Of a DNA stretch of 64,000 bases, positions 14,685 through 23,377 are shown piece by piece. This DNA comes from Streptomyces sp. NBC_01231. Lineage in GTDB: Bacteria; Actinomycetota; Actinomycetes; Streptomycetales; Streptomycetaceae. Each line of letters begins with the position of its first letter. Positions within the stretch are counted from its first letter, which is position 1. The position numbers and the translations under genes are program-made. The stretch spans positions 8,990,001 to 9,054,000 of the forward strand of contig CP108521.1 of assembly GCA_035999765.1 (NCBI GenBank), read 5' to 3'. The notes below the pieces were generated by a model that saw only the letters and a list, made by a program, of their open reading frames with translations, was not told the DNA's origin and ran no database searches.

Positions 14685-15545
14685 GTGACGTCGACGGTCG
14701 GCGGTGCCGGACAGCTGCTGGCCATCAGTGACCTGCACATCGCTTACGAGGAGAACCGCGATCTTGTCGAACGGATGCGGCCGGAGACCGACGACGACTG
14801 GCTGCTGGTGGCCGGAGACGTCGCGGAGACCGTGGCCGACATCCGCTGGGCGCTGAAGACGCTCGCGGGCCGCTTCCGCAAGGTCGTCTGGGCGCCGGGC
14901 AACCACGAACTGTGGACCCACCCCAAGGACACCGTCACGCTGCGTGGTGTCGCCCGCTACGACCACCTCGTCGACGTCTGCCGGGAACTCGACGTGACGA
15001 CACCCGAGGACCCCTACCCCATCTGGAACGGCCCCGGTGGCCCGGTCGCGGTGGCCCCGCTCTTCCTGCTGTACGACTACAGCTTCCTGCCGGCCGGCTG
15101 CTCGACCAAGGACGAGGGACTCGAGTACGCGCACGGCACCGGGATCGTCTGCACCGACGAGGCCCTCCTGCACCCCGACCCCTACCCGAGCCGCGAGGCC
15201 TGGTGCCGGGCCCGGGTCGACGAGACCGAACGCAGGCTCGCCGCGCTGCCCGACCACCTGCCCACGGTCCTCGTCAACCACTACCCGCTGGACCGGCACC
15301 CCACGGACGTCCTGTGGTACCCCGAGTTCGCCATGTGGTGTGGCACCCGGCTCACCGCCGACTGGCACCGCAGGTTCCGCGTCGAGACCATGGTCTACGG
15401 CCATCTGCACATCCCCCGCACCACCTGGCACGAGGGCGTCCGCTTCGAGGAGGTCTCGGTGGGCTACCCCCGCGAGTGGCGCAAGCGCGCGGAACCACCG
15501 GGGCGGCTGCGCCGGATCGCCCTGAGGGAGGTCGGGGCGCTGTGA
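14685..15545 (+). CDS. Calcineurin-like metallophosphoesterase
   Basis: Dinuclear-metal phosphoesterase of 286 residues. All five family motifs are visible in order: ISDLHI, VAGDVAE, PGNHELW, LVNHYPL and YGHLHIP. The GTG start at 14685 is preceded by AAGGAGG; the longer frame starting at 14643 lacks such a site. Its stop overlaps the GTG of the phosphopantetheinyl transferase by four bases, so the two are made together. Substrate unknown; the pairing suggests a role in coenzyme A, phosphopantetheine or nucleotide turnover, which is inference. Confidence 0.88.
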   Translation: MTSTVGGAGQLLAISDLHIAYEENRDLVERMRPETDDDWLLVAGDVAETVADIRWALKTLAGRFRKVVWAPGNHELWTHPKDTVTLRGVARYDHLVDVCRELDVTTPEDPYPIWNGPGGPVAVAPLFLLYDYSFLPAGCSTKDEGLEYAHGTGIVCTDEALLHPDPYPSREAWCRARVDETERRLAALPDHLPTVLVNHYPLDRHPTDVLWYPEFAMWCGTRLTADWHRRFRVETMVYGHLHIPRTTWHEGVRFEEVSVGYPREWRKRAEPPGRLRRIALREVGAL

Positions 15546-16222
15546 TCGAGGAACTGCTGCCGGGCTCGGTGGTGACCGTGGAGGCCTACGGCCACGACGA
15601 GCCCGAGAACACGATGCTGTACCCCGAGGAAGAGGCCGTCGTGGCCCAGGCGGTCCGCAAGCGGCGCCGCGAGTTCGCCGTCGTGCGCTCCTGCGCCCGC
15701 CGAGCCATGGAGAAGCTCGGCGTGCCGCCCCATCCCGTCCTGCCCGGGGAGCGCGGCGCCCCGCAGTGGCCTGCCGGACTGACCGGCAGCATGACCCACT
15801 GCGACGGATACGGCGCCGCCGCCCTGGTCCGCGCCACCGACCTGGCCTCCCTCGGCATCGACGCCGAACCCGACGGGCCGCTCCCGGACGGCGTCCTGGA
15901 CGCCGTCGCCCTGCCCGCCGAACGGACGCGCCTGCTCCGGCTGACCCACGACCACCCCGCCGCCCACTGGGACCGGCTCCTCTTCAGCGCCAAGGAGTCC
16001 GTCTACAAGGCGTGGTTCCCCCTCACTCAGCAGTGGCTCGACTTCTCCGAGGCCGACATCGAGATCGGCGTCGACCCGGGCGAGCCGCTGCGTGGCCCCT
16101 TCCGCGCCGAACTCCTCGTCCCCGGGCCGCTGGTGGGCGGCCGACGGCTCGGGTTCTTCGACGGCCGTTGGGCCGTCGGGGGCGGACTGCTGGCGACGGC
16201 CGTCATCGTGCCGCACGACTGA
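15542..16222 (+). CDS. 4'-phosphopantetheinyl transferase, Sfp/EntD type
   Basis: Transfers phosphopantetheine from CoA to carrier proteins of polyketide or peptide synthases. 226 residues, typical for EntD-like enzymes. The N-terminal RRREFAVVRSCARRAM, the middle SMTHCDGYGAAAL, the metal-binding GIDAEPDGPLPDGV and the C-terminal FSAKESVYKAW are all intact. GTG start at 15542 within the stop of the phosphoesterase. No synthase genes are in the window, so it probably serves carrier proteins encoded elsewhere in the chromosome. Confidence 0.92.
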   Translation: MIEELLPGSVVTVEAYGHDEPENTMLYPEEEAVVAQAVRKRRREFAVVRSCARRAMEKLGVPPHPVLPGERGAPQWPAGLTGSMTHCDGYGAAALVRATDLASLGIDAEPDGPLPDGVLDAVALPAERTRLLRLTHDHPAAHWDRLLFSAKESVYKAWFPLTQQWLDFSEADIEIGVDPGEPLRGPFRAELLVPGPLVGGRRLGFFDGRWAVGGGLLATAVIVPHD

Positions 16223-16282
16223 CGTGCGGAGCGATGACGTGCGGCGCGACGGGCTTCTTCGTGCGTTCCGGACCAGCGGCAC

Positions 16283-16522
16283 CTACGGCTCCGGCGGGCA
16301 CCAGGTGTGCAGCAGCCGGAAGAACGCCTCCTCGTTGCCCGTCAGCCCCGCCTGAGCCAGGGCCTGTTCCGCCTCGGCGAGCACGACGGGCGGAACGACG
16401 GGTGGTCGGCCGGCGTCCGGCGGGCCGGGCGCCACGTCGAAGGCGGCCCGCACCGTGTGCAGCAGCCGAAGATAGGCCTGGACGGCGGTGCGCTCGCGGT
16501 CGGTCAGTACGGCGGTGTGCAT
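16283..16522 (-). CDS. Small protein of unknown function
   Basis: 79 residues from an ATG at 16522 with GGAGAG seven bases upstream. It is helical in appearance, with a glutamate/alanine-rich middle (LAEAEQALAQAGLTG) and a C-terminal FFRLLHTWCPP. No cysteine pairs, signal peptide or membrane segment. Not recognised. It is convergent with the phosphopantetheinyl transferase and divergent from the alpha/beta hydrolase. The frame reads further upstream to 16603, but without a ribosome site. Confidence 0.6.
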   Translation of the reverse strand: MHTAVLTDRERTAVQAYLRLLHTVRAAFDVAPGPPDAGRPPVVPPVVLAEAEQALAQAGLTGNEEAFFRLLHTWCPPEP

Positions 16523-16741
16523 CGGGCGGCTCTCCCCAGGTCGACTGCATCGGTCACGCCGCACACGGCGACGCACTTCCAGCTTGCCGCCCGGCACTGA
16601 CAATCCGGCCCCGCCGCACGCCGGTTCGCCCGCTTAGCGGAGGCGAAACCTCACCGAAATCCCCGGCGGGAATGCGCCTCTACGCTGAAGCGAAGGGCTT
16701 TCGGCCGCTCCCCGGCGGCCCGCGGAACAGGAGGCGAGTAC

Positions 16742-17782
16742 GTGGTCGACGCCCCGCGACCGCGCCCGGCGCGCACCGTACGGCTGCGTCCCGTGGACGA
16801 CGCGGAACTCCAGCTCCGGCACCGCGTCGTGCACGGCTACCGGCGCGCCTTCCGGATGGCCGGCGAGGGCCCGGTGCTGGTGCTCATCCACGGCATCGGG
16901 GACTCCTCCGCGACCTGGACCGAACTGATCCCCGATCTCGCCCGCACCCACACCGTCATCGCCCCCGACCTGCTCGGACACGGCGCCTCCGACAAACCGC
17001 GCGCCGACTACTCGGTGGCCGCCTACGCCAACGGGGTGCGCGACCTGCTCACCGCCCTCGGCATCGAGTCCGCGACCCTGGTCGGACACTCGCTGGGCGG
17101 GGGAGTGGCCATGCAGTTCGCCTACCAGTTCCCCGAGCGCACCGAACGGCTCATCCTGGTCAGCGCGGGCGGAGTGGGCCGCGAGGTCAACCCCGTGCTG
17201 CGGCTGGTCTCGCTGCCCGGCGCCCATCTGATGCTGTCCACGCTGCGGCTGCCCGGGATGCGGCTCCAGGTCGGCCTCGCCGCCCGGCTGATGAGGCTTC
17301 TCGACACCGACCTCGGCCAGGACGCACCGGAGTTGCTCACCCTGGTGGACGCGCTGCCGGACGAGACCTCCCGCAACGCCTTCATCCGCACCCTGCGCGC
17401 GGTCGTCGACTGGCGCGGACAGGTCGTGACCATGCTGGACCGCTGCTACCTCACCGAGGGCATGCCGACCATGCTGCTCTGGGGCGACCGGGACAGCGTG
17501 GTGCCGGTGCGGCACGCGTTCGGGGCGCACGAGGCGATGCCGGGCAGCCGGCTGGAGATCTTCGAGGGCGCGGGCCACTTCCCGTTCCACAGCGACCCGG
17601 CCCGTTTCGTCGCCCTCGTCGAGGAGTTCACCACCGGTACGGATCCCGCCGACTGGAGCCGCGAGCACTGGCGCGACCTCCTGTGCGAGGGCCGCCCCAC
17701 CGCCCCGGGCCACCCGGACGACACCCGTGATCGATCGAGGGAACGCGACCTGCGGGAAGTGAGCGAACGCAGCGCGACCTGA
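16742..17782 (+). CDS. Alpha/beta hydrolase
   Basis: Hydrolase of 346 residues with a complete triad: nucleophile Ser in GHSLGGG near residue 117, Asp in LLWGDRDSVVP and His in GAGHFPFH. The oxyanion-hole region is LIHGIGDSS. No signal peptide. GTG start at 16742 with GGAGG upstream. A C-terminal tail of about 45 polar residues follows the fold. Single gene; natural substrate unknown. Confidence 0.88.
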   Translation: MVDAPRPRPARTVRLRPVDDAELQLRHRVVHGYRRAFRMAGEGPVLVLIHGIGDSSATWTELIPDLARTHTVIAPDLLGHGASDKPRADYSVAAYANGVRDLLTALGIESATLVGHSLGGGVAMQFAYQFPERTERLILVSAGGVGREVNPVLRLVSLPGAHLMLSTLRLPGMRLQVGLAARLMRLLDTDLGQDAPELLTLVDALPDETSRNAFIRTLRAVVDWRGQVVTMLDRCYLTEGMPTMLLWGDRDSVVPVRHAFGAHEAMPGSRLEIFEGAGHFPFHSDPARFVALVEEFTTGTDPADWSREHWRDLLCEGRPTAPGHPDDTRDRSRERDLREVSERSAT

Positions 17783-17831
17783 CCCGCACCGCCGGTGCAT
17801 CTCCCTGCCGATGCGCGCGGTTCTCCGCGGA

Positions 17832-18482
17832 TCAGGACTCGGGCCGCTTGACGCTCTCCAAGAGCATGTCCAGCCACTCCGCGACCTTGTCGCGGTGCTG
17901 GTCGGTGGGCAGCTGGGCGGCCCGCCAGGCGATCCCGCGGACGCCGTGGTCCTGCAGCAGCCGCTCCAGCGGGTCGTCGAGCGCAGCGGCCGCCTCCCGT
18001 TCGGCGAGCTTCTGCAGCAGCTCCTGCTCGGTGCGCTGGAGGGCGCCCGCGAGCGCCTCGGGGTCCTCCGCCGTCAGGAAACCCGCGTGCACCCGGAAGA
18101 AACGCTGGATGGCGTCGCAGTGCTCCATCGTGGGGCGCCGGTCACCGTTGATGAGCGCGCCGGCCTGCTGCCGCGACATCGCCGCGCCGTCGGCGATCTC
18201 CTGCTGGGTGTACTTGCGCCCGTTGGGCTTGAGCCGGGTGCGCCGCAGCAGGCCCAGGCGTTGCAGGAACCGGGCCTGCACATCGGGCTCACCGGCGGGC
18301 CGGCCGCCCAGCAGGGCCTTGACCACGGGTTCCGGAACACCGGAGGCGACGGACAGCCCGCCGGTGTCGAAGACCTCCGCATGCGGTACGCCGAGCCGGT
18401 CGGCCAGTGCGGCGACTCGGCCGACGACAGCCGACAGCACAGCCGACGCCACGTCGCCGGGACCCTCGAAGCCGACCGACAC
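17832..18482 (-). CDS. XRE-family helix-turn-helix regulator
   Basis: DNA-binding protein of 216 residues from the GTG at 18482, chosen because AGGAG lies eight bases upstream; the frame is open much further (to 18713) without a ribosome site. The central helix-turn-helix is at about residues 105-135 (YTQQEIADGAAMSRQQAGAL), with a charged helical C-terminus. The N-terminal 80 residues are unlike common XRE sensors. It is divergent from the MmyB-like protein at 18707, whose family often carries an XRE domain of its own, suggesting the pair act together (inference). Confidence 0.8.
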   Translation of the reverse strand: MSVGFEGPGDVASAVLSAVVGRVAALADRLGVPHAEVFDTGGLSVASGVPEPVVKALLGGRPAGEPDVQARFLQRLGLLRRTRLKPNGRKYTQQEIADGAAMSRQQAGALINGDRRPTMEHCDAIQRFFRVHAGFLTAEDPEALAGALQRTEQELLQKLAEREAAAALDDPLERLLQDHGVRGIAWRAAQLPTDQHRDKVAEWLDMLLESVKRPES

Positions 18483-18706
18483 CGACAGATCTCCTAGGTC
18501 TCTCACAGGCTTCTCACAAGCGGATGCCGTGAACTTCCCGGAGAGTAGCGGGTTGTTCGAACTCACATCCAGGTCTCGCCACAACTGTGTCCAATTCCAG
18601 CCGTCAACAGGCATGAAATGCCACGATAGTTGACACCGCTCGCGTCGGGGAAGCAGGATCAAGGGCGCCGCGTGAAGGCCGCAGAGGCAAGAGGGGTGAC
18701 CTCCCG

Positions 18707-19378
18707 ATGGCATATCAGGCAGGTGGGCAGCGGTCCGTACCGCGACCCGTCCCCGAAGGGCCTGAGGCCCGTACGTATCTCCAGGACTACGCCACCCTCC
18801 TGGAAGCCGTCACATTCCCGTCCGTCGTCCTCGACCACCGCTGGGACGTCGTTCTCGCCAACACCGCTTTCGCGTCACTTTTCGGTGGCGTGGGTCCGCA
18901 CCCGACGGCCATGCCGGGCGACAACTTCCTCAGATTCGTCCTCTTCCACCCCGACGCGAGCACCGTCCTCGCCGAGCACGAGTCGCGCTGGTGCCTGCCG
19001 ACGCTGGCGCACTTCGCCGCCGCCGTCGAGCGGCACGGCCACGACCACGCCCTGCAGTCCATCCGCCGGGAGATCGCCCAGGACCCGATCATGGACGCCG
19101 CCTACCGGCACGGTCTGCCGCACTGGATCCGCGCGGTCGGCGAGCAGGCCGTCGAGCACGACGGCGCGGTCCGCCCGCTGGTCCACCCCGACCCGCGCTG
19201 GGGCGCCACCGACTGCCGGATCGTCGACGAGACCCCGAAGGCCCTGAGGGACATGGGCTACACCCGGCTGACGCTGGTGCTGCGCCACGCGCGCCGTCCG
19301 GCATCCGCGACGCGGCGGGCGGTGCGTCCGCGCCGTGCGGCGGGCCACCTCAGCGTGGTGCCCGCCCCCGAGGTCTGA
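18707..19378 (+). CDS. MmyB-like ligand-binding domain protein without HTH
   Basis: 223 residues matching the C-terminal PAS-like ligand-binding domain of MmyB-type Streptomyces regulators: LLEAVTFPSVVLDHRWDVV, then NTAFASLFG, NFLRFVLF and a C-terminal VHPDPRWGATDCRIV. Usual family members have an N-terminal XRE domain of about 80 residues; here only about 25 polar residues precede the domain. ATG start at 18707. It stands opposite the XRE gene, with a hairpin terminator just beyond its stop. Confidence 0.8.
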   Translation: MAYQAGGQRSVPRPVPEGPEARTYLQDYATLLEAVTFPSVVLDHRWDVVLANTAFASLFGGVGPHPTAMPGDNFLRFVLFHPDASTVLAEHESRWCLPTLAHFAAAVERHGHDHALQSIRREIAQDPIMDAAYRHGLPHWIRAVGEQAVEHDGAVRPLVHPDPRWGATDCRIVDETPKALRDMGYTRLTLVLRHARRPASATRRAVRPRRAAGHLSVVPAPEV

Positions 19379-19379
19379 C

Positions 19380-19414
19380 AGGCACCGCCGGCGTTCAGGT
19401 CGCCGACGGTGCCT
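19380..19414 (+). terminator. Hairpin terminator after the MmyB-like gene
   Basis: Fourteen-base arms AGGCACCGCCGGCG and CGCCGACGGTGCCT with one mismatch and a seven-base loop, starting within the stop codon region. Confidence 0.7.
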
Positions 19415-19566
19415 CGTCAGCAGGCCCCGGGCCCACCGGCCGCCAGTTTGTCCGTCGTGTGTCGCCGCCGCCGTCGTTGAGAGCGGCTCCTGAAAGTGAG
19501 AGTTGACAAGGCCCCTGACCTGCGCACTATCAGTTTGACGGATGTCGTAGCCGTGCGAGTTTGGGT

Positions 19567-20847
19567 TGGGCTTGATCCGCTTTGACGGACATCCGAGATC
19601 AGGGGTTCTGCCCCAGGAGGATGTCCATCATGGAGAGCATGGGGAAGAAGAAGCCACGCCCTCGCCGCTCGTTCACGCCGGAGTTCAAGGCCGAGATCGT
19701 CGAGCTGTGCCGGCGCGGTGACCGCTCGGTCGGCCAGATCGCCAAGGACTTCGATCTGACCGAGACGGCAGTGCGGCTGTGGGTCAGCCAGGCCGAAGTC
19801 GACGCAGGCGAACGCGACGGACTGACCAGCAGCGAACGCGAGGAGCTGGCCGCACTGCGGCGGGAGAACCGCCGGCTGCGCGAGGATGTCGAGGTCCTCA
19901 AGCGGGCGACAGCTTTCTTCGCGAAGGAGACCCGGTGACGGTGCACCCGTTCATCGAGGCGGAAAAGCATGGCGGTCACAGCGTCAAGCGTGCGTGTGAA
20001 CTGCTGCAGGTCTCCCGAACCGCCTTCTACGCCCGCCGCACCGCCAAGCCTGGGCCGCGGGCAGTCCGGGACACGGAACTGACCGAGAAGATCGCCGAAG
20101 TCCACGAGCGGTCCCGTGGAACCTACGGGGTCCCGCGGGTCCATGCCTCCCTGCAACGACAGGGCGAGGACTGCGGACGGCGCCGCGTCGCCCGACTGAT
20201 GCGCGACGCTGGGCTGCAGGGGCGCCACCGCAGGCGACGGCGGCTGACGACGATCCCCGACCCGCGGGCCGCCGCCCGGCCCGACCTCGTCGTCCGCAAC
20301 TTTGCTCCCGACCCGGACGGCCTCGACACCCGCTGGTGCGGTGACATCACCTGCGTTGCCACCGACGAGGGCTGGCTCTATCTGGCCACCGTCATCGACA
20401 TCGCCTCCCGCCGCGTGGTCGGCTGGTCCACTGCCGACCACCTGCGGACCGAACTGGTCGCCGACGCTCTCCAGTCCGCCTGCCGCGAGCGTCGCCCCGC
20501 GCGGCCGGTGATCTTTCACTCGGATCGCGGCTGTCAGTACACCAGTCAGCAATTCGCCACGCTGTCAGGGGAGTTCGGCGTCCGCCTGTCCGTCGGCCGC
20601 ACCGGTCAGTGCTGGGACAACGCGCTCGCCGAGTCGTTCTTCGCCACCATCAAACGGGAGTTGCTCGACACGAGCTCCTGGCCCAGCCGGGCCGCTGCCC
20701 GCACCGCGATCTTCGACTTCATCGAGGGCTGGTACAACTTGCACCGACTGCACAGCAGCCTCGGCTACCGCAGTCCCGCCGAATACGAGACCGCGCTCGC
20801 AGCCTGGCCACCACACCGATGGTGTCCGTCAAAGCGGAACAAGCTCA
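19567..20847 (+). mobile_element. IS3-family insertion sequence
   Basis: Element of about 1281 bp with imperfect terminal inverted repeats. The left end reads TGGGCTTGATCCGCTTTGAC and the complement of the right end reads TGAGCTTGTTCCGCTTTGAC; both continue with GGACA and end in the TG..CA form of IS3 elements. It carries overlapping orfA and orfB. No 3-4 bp target duplication is visible (GGT on the left, ATC on the right), so one side may have been rearranged after insertion. Confidence 0.85.
19630..19938 (+). CDS. IS3-family transposase OrfA
   Basis: 102-residue helix-turn-helix protein that binds the element ends. It has RSFTPEFKAEIVELC at the N-terminus, LTETAVRLWVSQAE as recognition helix region, and a C-terminal leucine-zipper-like coiled coil (LAALRRENRRLREDVEVLKR). 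The ATG at 19630 lies nine bases after AGGAGG; an in-frame ATG at 19621 directly abuts the site. Its TGA overlaps the OrfB GTG by four bases rather than showing the A-rich slippery site of many IS3 elements. Confidence 0.9.
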   Translation: MESMGKKKPRPRRSFTPEFKAEIVELCRRGDRSVGQIAKDFDLTETAVRLWVSQAEVDAGERDGLTSSEREELAALRRENRRLREDVEVLKRATAFFAKETR

Positions 20848-21164
20848 ATCGGCGCCATGACCGAAGTCATGGGGCAGTTGGAAACCGGCCGCAGGGTGGC
20901 CCTGGCTCGAGGCGGGCAGACACTCCACGCGCTGGCGCGCGCCGCCCGGGATCTCAAGGAGGGTCGGCGCACATCCCACCCCGAACTGGTTCTCTTCGCT
21001 TCATGGGGGGAATTGGAGGAGTACGCGGAATACGATCCCGCCGGCCGCGATCTCCAGCCGTTCGTGGAACTCGTCGACACCCACGGGCCCGAAGCCATCA
21101 TGGCCGCCGTCGATGCTCTGACCGACGAAGACAACGCCGAGGTCACGGTCTCCACCGCGCATAG
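19935..21164 (+). CDS. IS3-family transposase OrfB with read-through C-terminus
   Basis: DDE integrase-type transposase. The catalytic residues are visible in WCGDIT, FHSDRGCQYTS and the Glu of NALAESFFATIKRE, and the C-terminal LHRLHSSLGYRSPAEYE is typical. Within the element it spans about 304 codons, the normal size, but no stop occurs before or in the right inverted repeat. The frame runs another 105 or so codons into flanking DNA as an arginine-rich tail that is an out-of-frame reading of the helicase remnant. Catalytic domain looks intact; the tail is probably an insertion artefact. Confidence 0.8.
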   Translation: MTVHPFIEAEKHGGHSVKRACELLQVSRTAFYARRTAKPGPRAVRDTELTEKIAEVHERSRGTYGVPRVHASLQRQGEDCGRRRVARLMRDAGLQGRHRRRRRLTTIPDPRAAARPDLVVRNFAPDPDGLDTRWCGDITCVATDEGWLYLATVIDIASRRVVGWSTADHLRTELVADALQSACRERRPARPVIFHSDRGCQYTSQQFATLSGEFGVRLSVGRTGQCWDNALAESFFATIKRELLDTSSWPSRAAARTAIFDFIEGWYNLHRLHSSLGYRSPAEYETALAAWPPHRWCPSKRNKLNRRHDRSHGAVGNRPQGGPGSRRADTPRAGARRPGSQGGSAHIPPRTGSLRFMGGIGGVRGIRSRRPRSPAVRGTRRHPRARSHHGRRRCSDRRRQRRGHGLHRA

Positions 21165-21408
21165 GGCAAAAGGCCGGGAGTGGTTCGAGGTCAAAATCGC
21201 CGACGACTTTCCCCCACCGCCAGACAGCGACCAACTGGATGACAGCGGCTGCCCGATCCAGGAACCCGTGAGCGAAACGGACGCCCGTCTCGCCTACGTC
21301 GCCGTCACCCGCGCCCGGCACCAACTGGACCTCGGAGGGCTCACATGGATCGAGAACCAACCCGCCCCCGCTGATGACATCCGACGGACCGATGCACTGC
21401 CGGTCTGA
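20857..21408 (+). pseudogene. C-terminal remnant of a UvrD-type helicase
   Basis: Up to 183 residues keep helicase motif V (VTVSTAHRAKGREW) and motif VI (ARLAYVAVTRARHQLD) of superfamily 1 UvrD/Rep-like enzymes, but the ATPase motifs I-IV are absent. The frame opens ten bases after the IS right end, so the insertion, or a deletion started by it, removed the 5' part. No complementary 5' half is found left of the IS. Confidence 0.8.
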
Positions 21409-21428
21409 ACCGGACATCTGGGCGGCGG

Positions 21429-21863
21429 ATGCATTCCTACAGTAAGCCTGCGGGGGCCGCTCTCGCCGGCCAGCTCCGTTGTCAATCCGGCTTGGCTCGC
21501 CCCTGGAACGCTGCGCGACGATGTCCGCGCCGCGGACATCGTCGTCACTCTCGTCGCGATGTTCACGACCTCTTTGCCGAGATCGCCTACCGGGCCCAGG
21601 AAGCAAACCACACCTTCTTCGGCCTGGTCCCCCAGGACGGCGACAACGCGGCCAGCCGACGGGGGTTCTTCCAGGCGTGCGGTCTCACGCTCTACGGACC
21701 CGACAGACCGGGTGCGGCATGGGGCTGCATGGAGCTGCCCAATCTCAAAGATCCTCGATTGAACGCGACCAGCGAAGGCCGCCAGCGCATCGCCGACGCC
21801 GCGATCGACTACCCCGGCACCTGGGTCGTCAACGAGGTCACGACCTCCCAGCTGCGCCGTGAA
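21429..21863 (+). pseudogene. Unidentified coding remnant
   Basis: From about 21555 the frame has clear coding character (DLFAEIAYRAQ, TFFGLVPQDGDNAA, GAAWGCMELPN), while a different frame looks coding before it (NPAWLAPGTLRDDV), so a frameshift is likely. The coding-like frame runs straight into the 318-bp repeat at 21864. I do not recognise the family. Confidence 0.45.
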
Positions 21864-22181
21864 CTGTCGCCGGAGCGCTCGTGCTATCTGCGTTCCGCAT
21901 CTTCGCCCATCTCCGTGACCGATACGGTGACAGATCCGCTTTCAGCTCGCTGTAAGTAGCGTCAGGCGTGGTCAGCGCACTCGCGCGCACCGCGGAAGAC
22001 GACATGGCGACCGCGATCACCGAAACCGGAAGCAAGGACAGGATGTTGGCGGATCTGGTGGTGCGAGGGCCAACAGCACCGTTCTTCAGGATCACCCATC
22101 TCCGCGACCGGTCCAAGGCCTCCGAGAACGAGCAGGCGTCGACCTTCGATCAGCGCTGAGCCCGCCCGAGCACGCGGCGTC
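21864..22181 (+). repeat. 318-bp direct repeat, copy 1
   Basis: Nearly identical to 25211-25528, with two differences in 318 bases (TAT versus TAC near the left end; GAG versus GTG near 22122). It contains two direct TGAC-type elements (21916-21925 and 21928-21937) and a small open frame from the GTG at 21968 or ATG at 22004. It lies upstream of the first crotonase. A diverged version occupies the LuxR/crotonase promoter near 54194-54300. Confidence 0.92.
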
Positions 22182-22320
22182 TGCGTGACATGACCGCGCC
22201 CGACCTGCCACCCCGGTCGCCGGGCCGGCACGCCCCGTGCACACGGAATGCGTCGCCGTCTCAGGAGGAGCGTGGCCCGCGCGAGCGCCGGAAACCACAG
22301 CCAACTCACCGGAGGACCAC

Positions 22321-23295
22321 ATGGGCATGTCGCGAAGCAGCTCGCAGCCCGCAGGACACATTGACGTCGAGGGCCACGCCGGAGTGCTTGTCGCTCGTAT
22401 CGACGGAGGCCCGCACGCGTTGTTCGATCCCGAGATCACCAAACAGCTGAAAGAGCTGGTCGATCGTGCGGACCGCGATCCGGACATCCGCGCGGTCGTC
22501 TTCACCGGTACGCATCCTGACCGCTTCTTGAGCCATTCCGATGTGCGCTGGCTACAAGAAGGGGGCACTGGTTTCCCGCCGATCAACACGCGCATCGCCA
22601 AGCTCGTCGCGCGCACGGCGAGGCTCATCAACAGGGTGCCGGTCGTCAGGACGCTCGCGGGGATGACCCGGCTCAAGACGCTTCTGCAGCTCGACAGCTT
22701 CCATGCCACCTTCCTGAAGATGAATGCAAGCGGCACGATCTTCGTCGCGGCACTCAACGGCTCGGCACTTGCCGTCGGCGCGGAACTGGCCTTTGCGTGT
22801 GATCTGCGCATCATGGCGGACGGGGAGCATGTCATCGGCCTGACGGAAGTCCTGCTCGCACTCACACCGGGTGGCGGCGGCTCTCAGCGACTGCCTCGTC
22901 TGATCGGCAGGCAGCAGACGTTGGTCGCCGTTCTCGAAGGCAGGCCGTTCACGCCTGCGGAGGCTCTCTCGCTCGGTGCGGTCGACGAAGTGGTGCCCCA
23001 GGAAAAGGTCCTCGCTCGGTCGATCGAGCGCGCGGAGTATCTGAGCCTGCGCTCGAAGAAATCTCTCGGAGCCATCAAGCGATCCATCTACTTCGGCAGC
23101 TCCCTGTCGCTCGAGGACGGCTTGCAGCTCGAGCACGCCGAGTTCCTGGTCAGGGATCAATCGAAGGAAGCTCAGGGGCGGATGCTCGAATACATCGCCG
23201 CCACGGACGCCACTGGCGAGCTCCCTCTGCTGAATCGTGAGACGTACGCGCGAGCACTCGCCGCCGGGCGGATCGGAGGCAGCCCAAGCGAGTAG
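22321..23295 (+). CDS. Enoyl-CoA hydratase/isomerase family protein (crotonase 1)
   Basis: Crotonase-fold protein of 324 residues, longer than the usual 260 because of a C-terminal extension. Both glutamates used by hydratases are present, in GAELAFACD and in GLTEVLLALTPGGGG; the first oxyanion segment is FLSHSDV. ATG at 22321 follows GGAGG by five bases. Third-position GC is lower than in the glycan locus, suggesting separate origin. It is clearly different from the two shorter crotonases at 25623 and 54673 although it has the same kind of upstream repeat. Could act in fatty acid or aromatic acid beta-oxidation; acyl-CoA substrate unknown. Confidence 0.85.
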   Translation: MGMSRSSSQPAGHIDVEGHAGVLVARIDGGPHALFDPEITKQLKELVDRADRDPDIRAVVFTGTHPDRFLSHSDVRWLQEGGTGFPPINTRIAKLVARTARLINRVPVVRTLAGMTRLKTLLQLDSFHATFLKMNASGTIFVAALNGSALAVGAELAFACDLRIMADGEHVIGLTEVLLALTPGGGGSQRLPRLIGRQQTLVAVLEGRPFTPAEALSLGAVDEVVPQEKVLARSIERAEYLSLRSKKSLGAIKRSIYFGSSLSLEDGLQLEHAEFLVRDQSKEAQGRMLEYIAATDATGELPLLNRETYARALAAGRIGGSPSE

Positions 23296-23343
23296 ATCGG
23301 GTCGATGTGGTGACCCCGCCTTGATCGACGGTTCATTGCCCCC

Positions 23344-23377
23344 CTCTCTGACAACCTCGGTTGAGGCTGTCAGAGGG
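23344..23377. terminator. Hairpin after crotonase 1
   Basis: Fifteen-base arms CTCTCTGACAACCTC and GAGGCTGTCAGAGGG with two mismatches and a GGTT loop, 48 bases after the crotonase stop. It may also be the end of the adjoining transposon-associated remnant. Confidence 0.5.

Noticed and set aside
21968..22159. 63-codon open frame conserved in both 318-bp repeats
   Set aside because: Conservation is explained by the recent duplication; no ribosome site, and the diverged third copy does not keep the frame.
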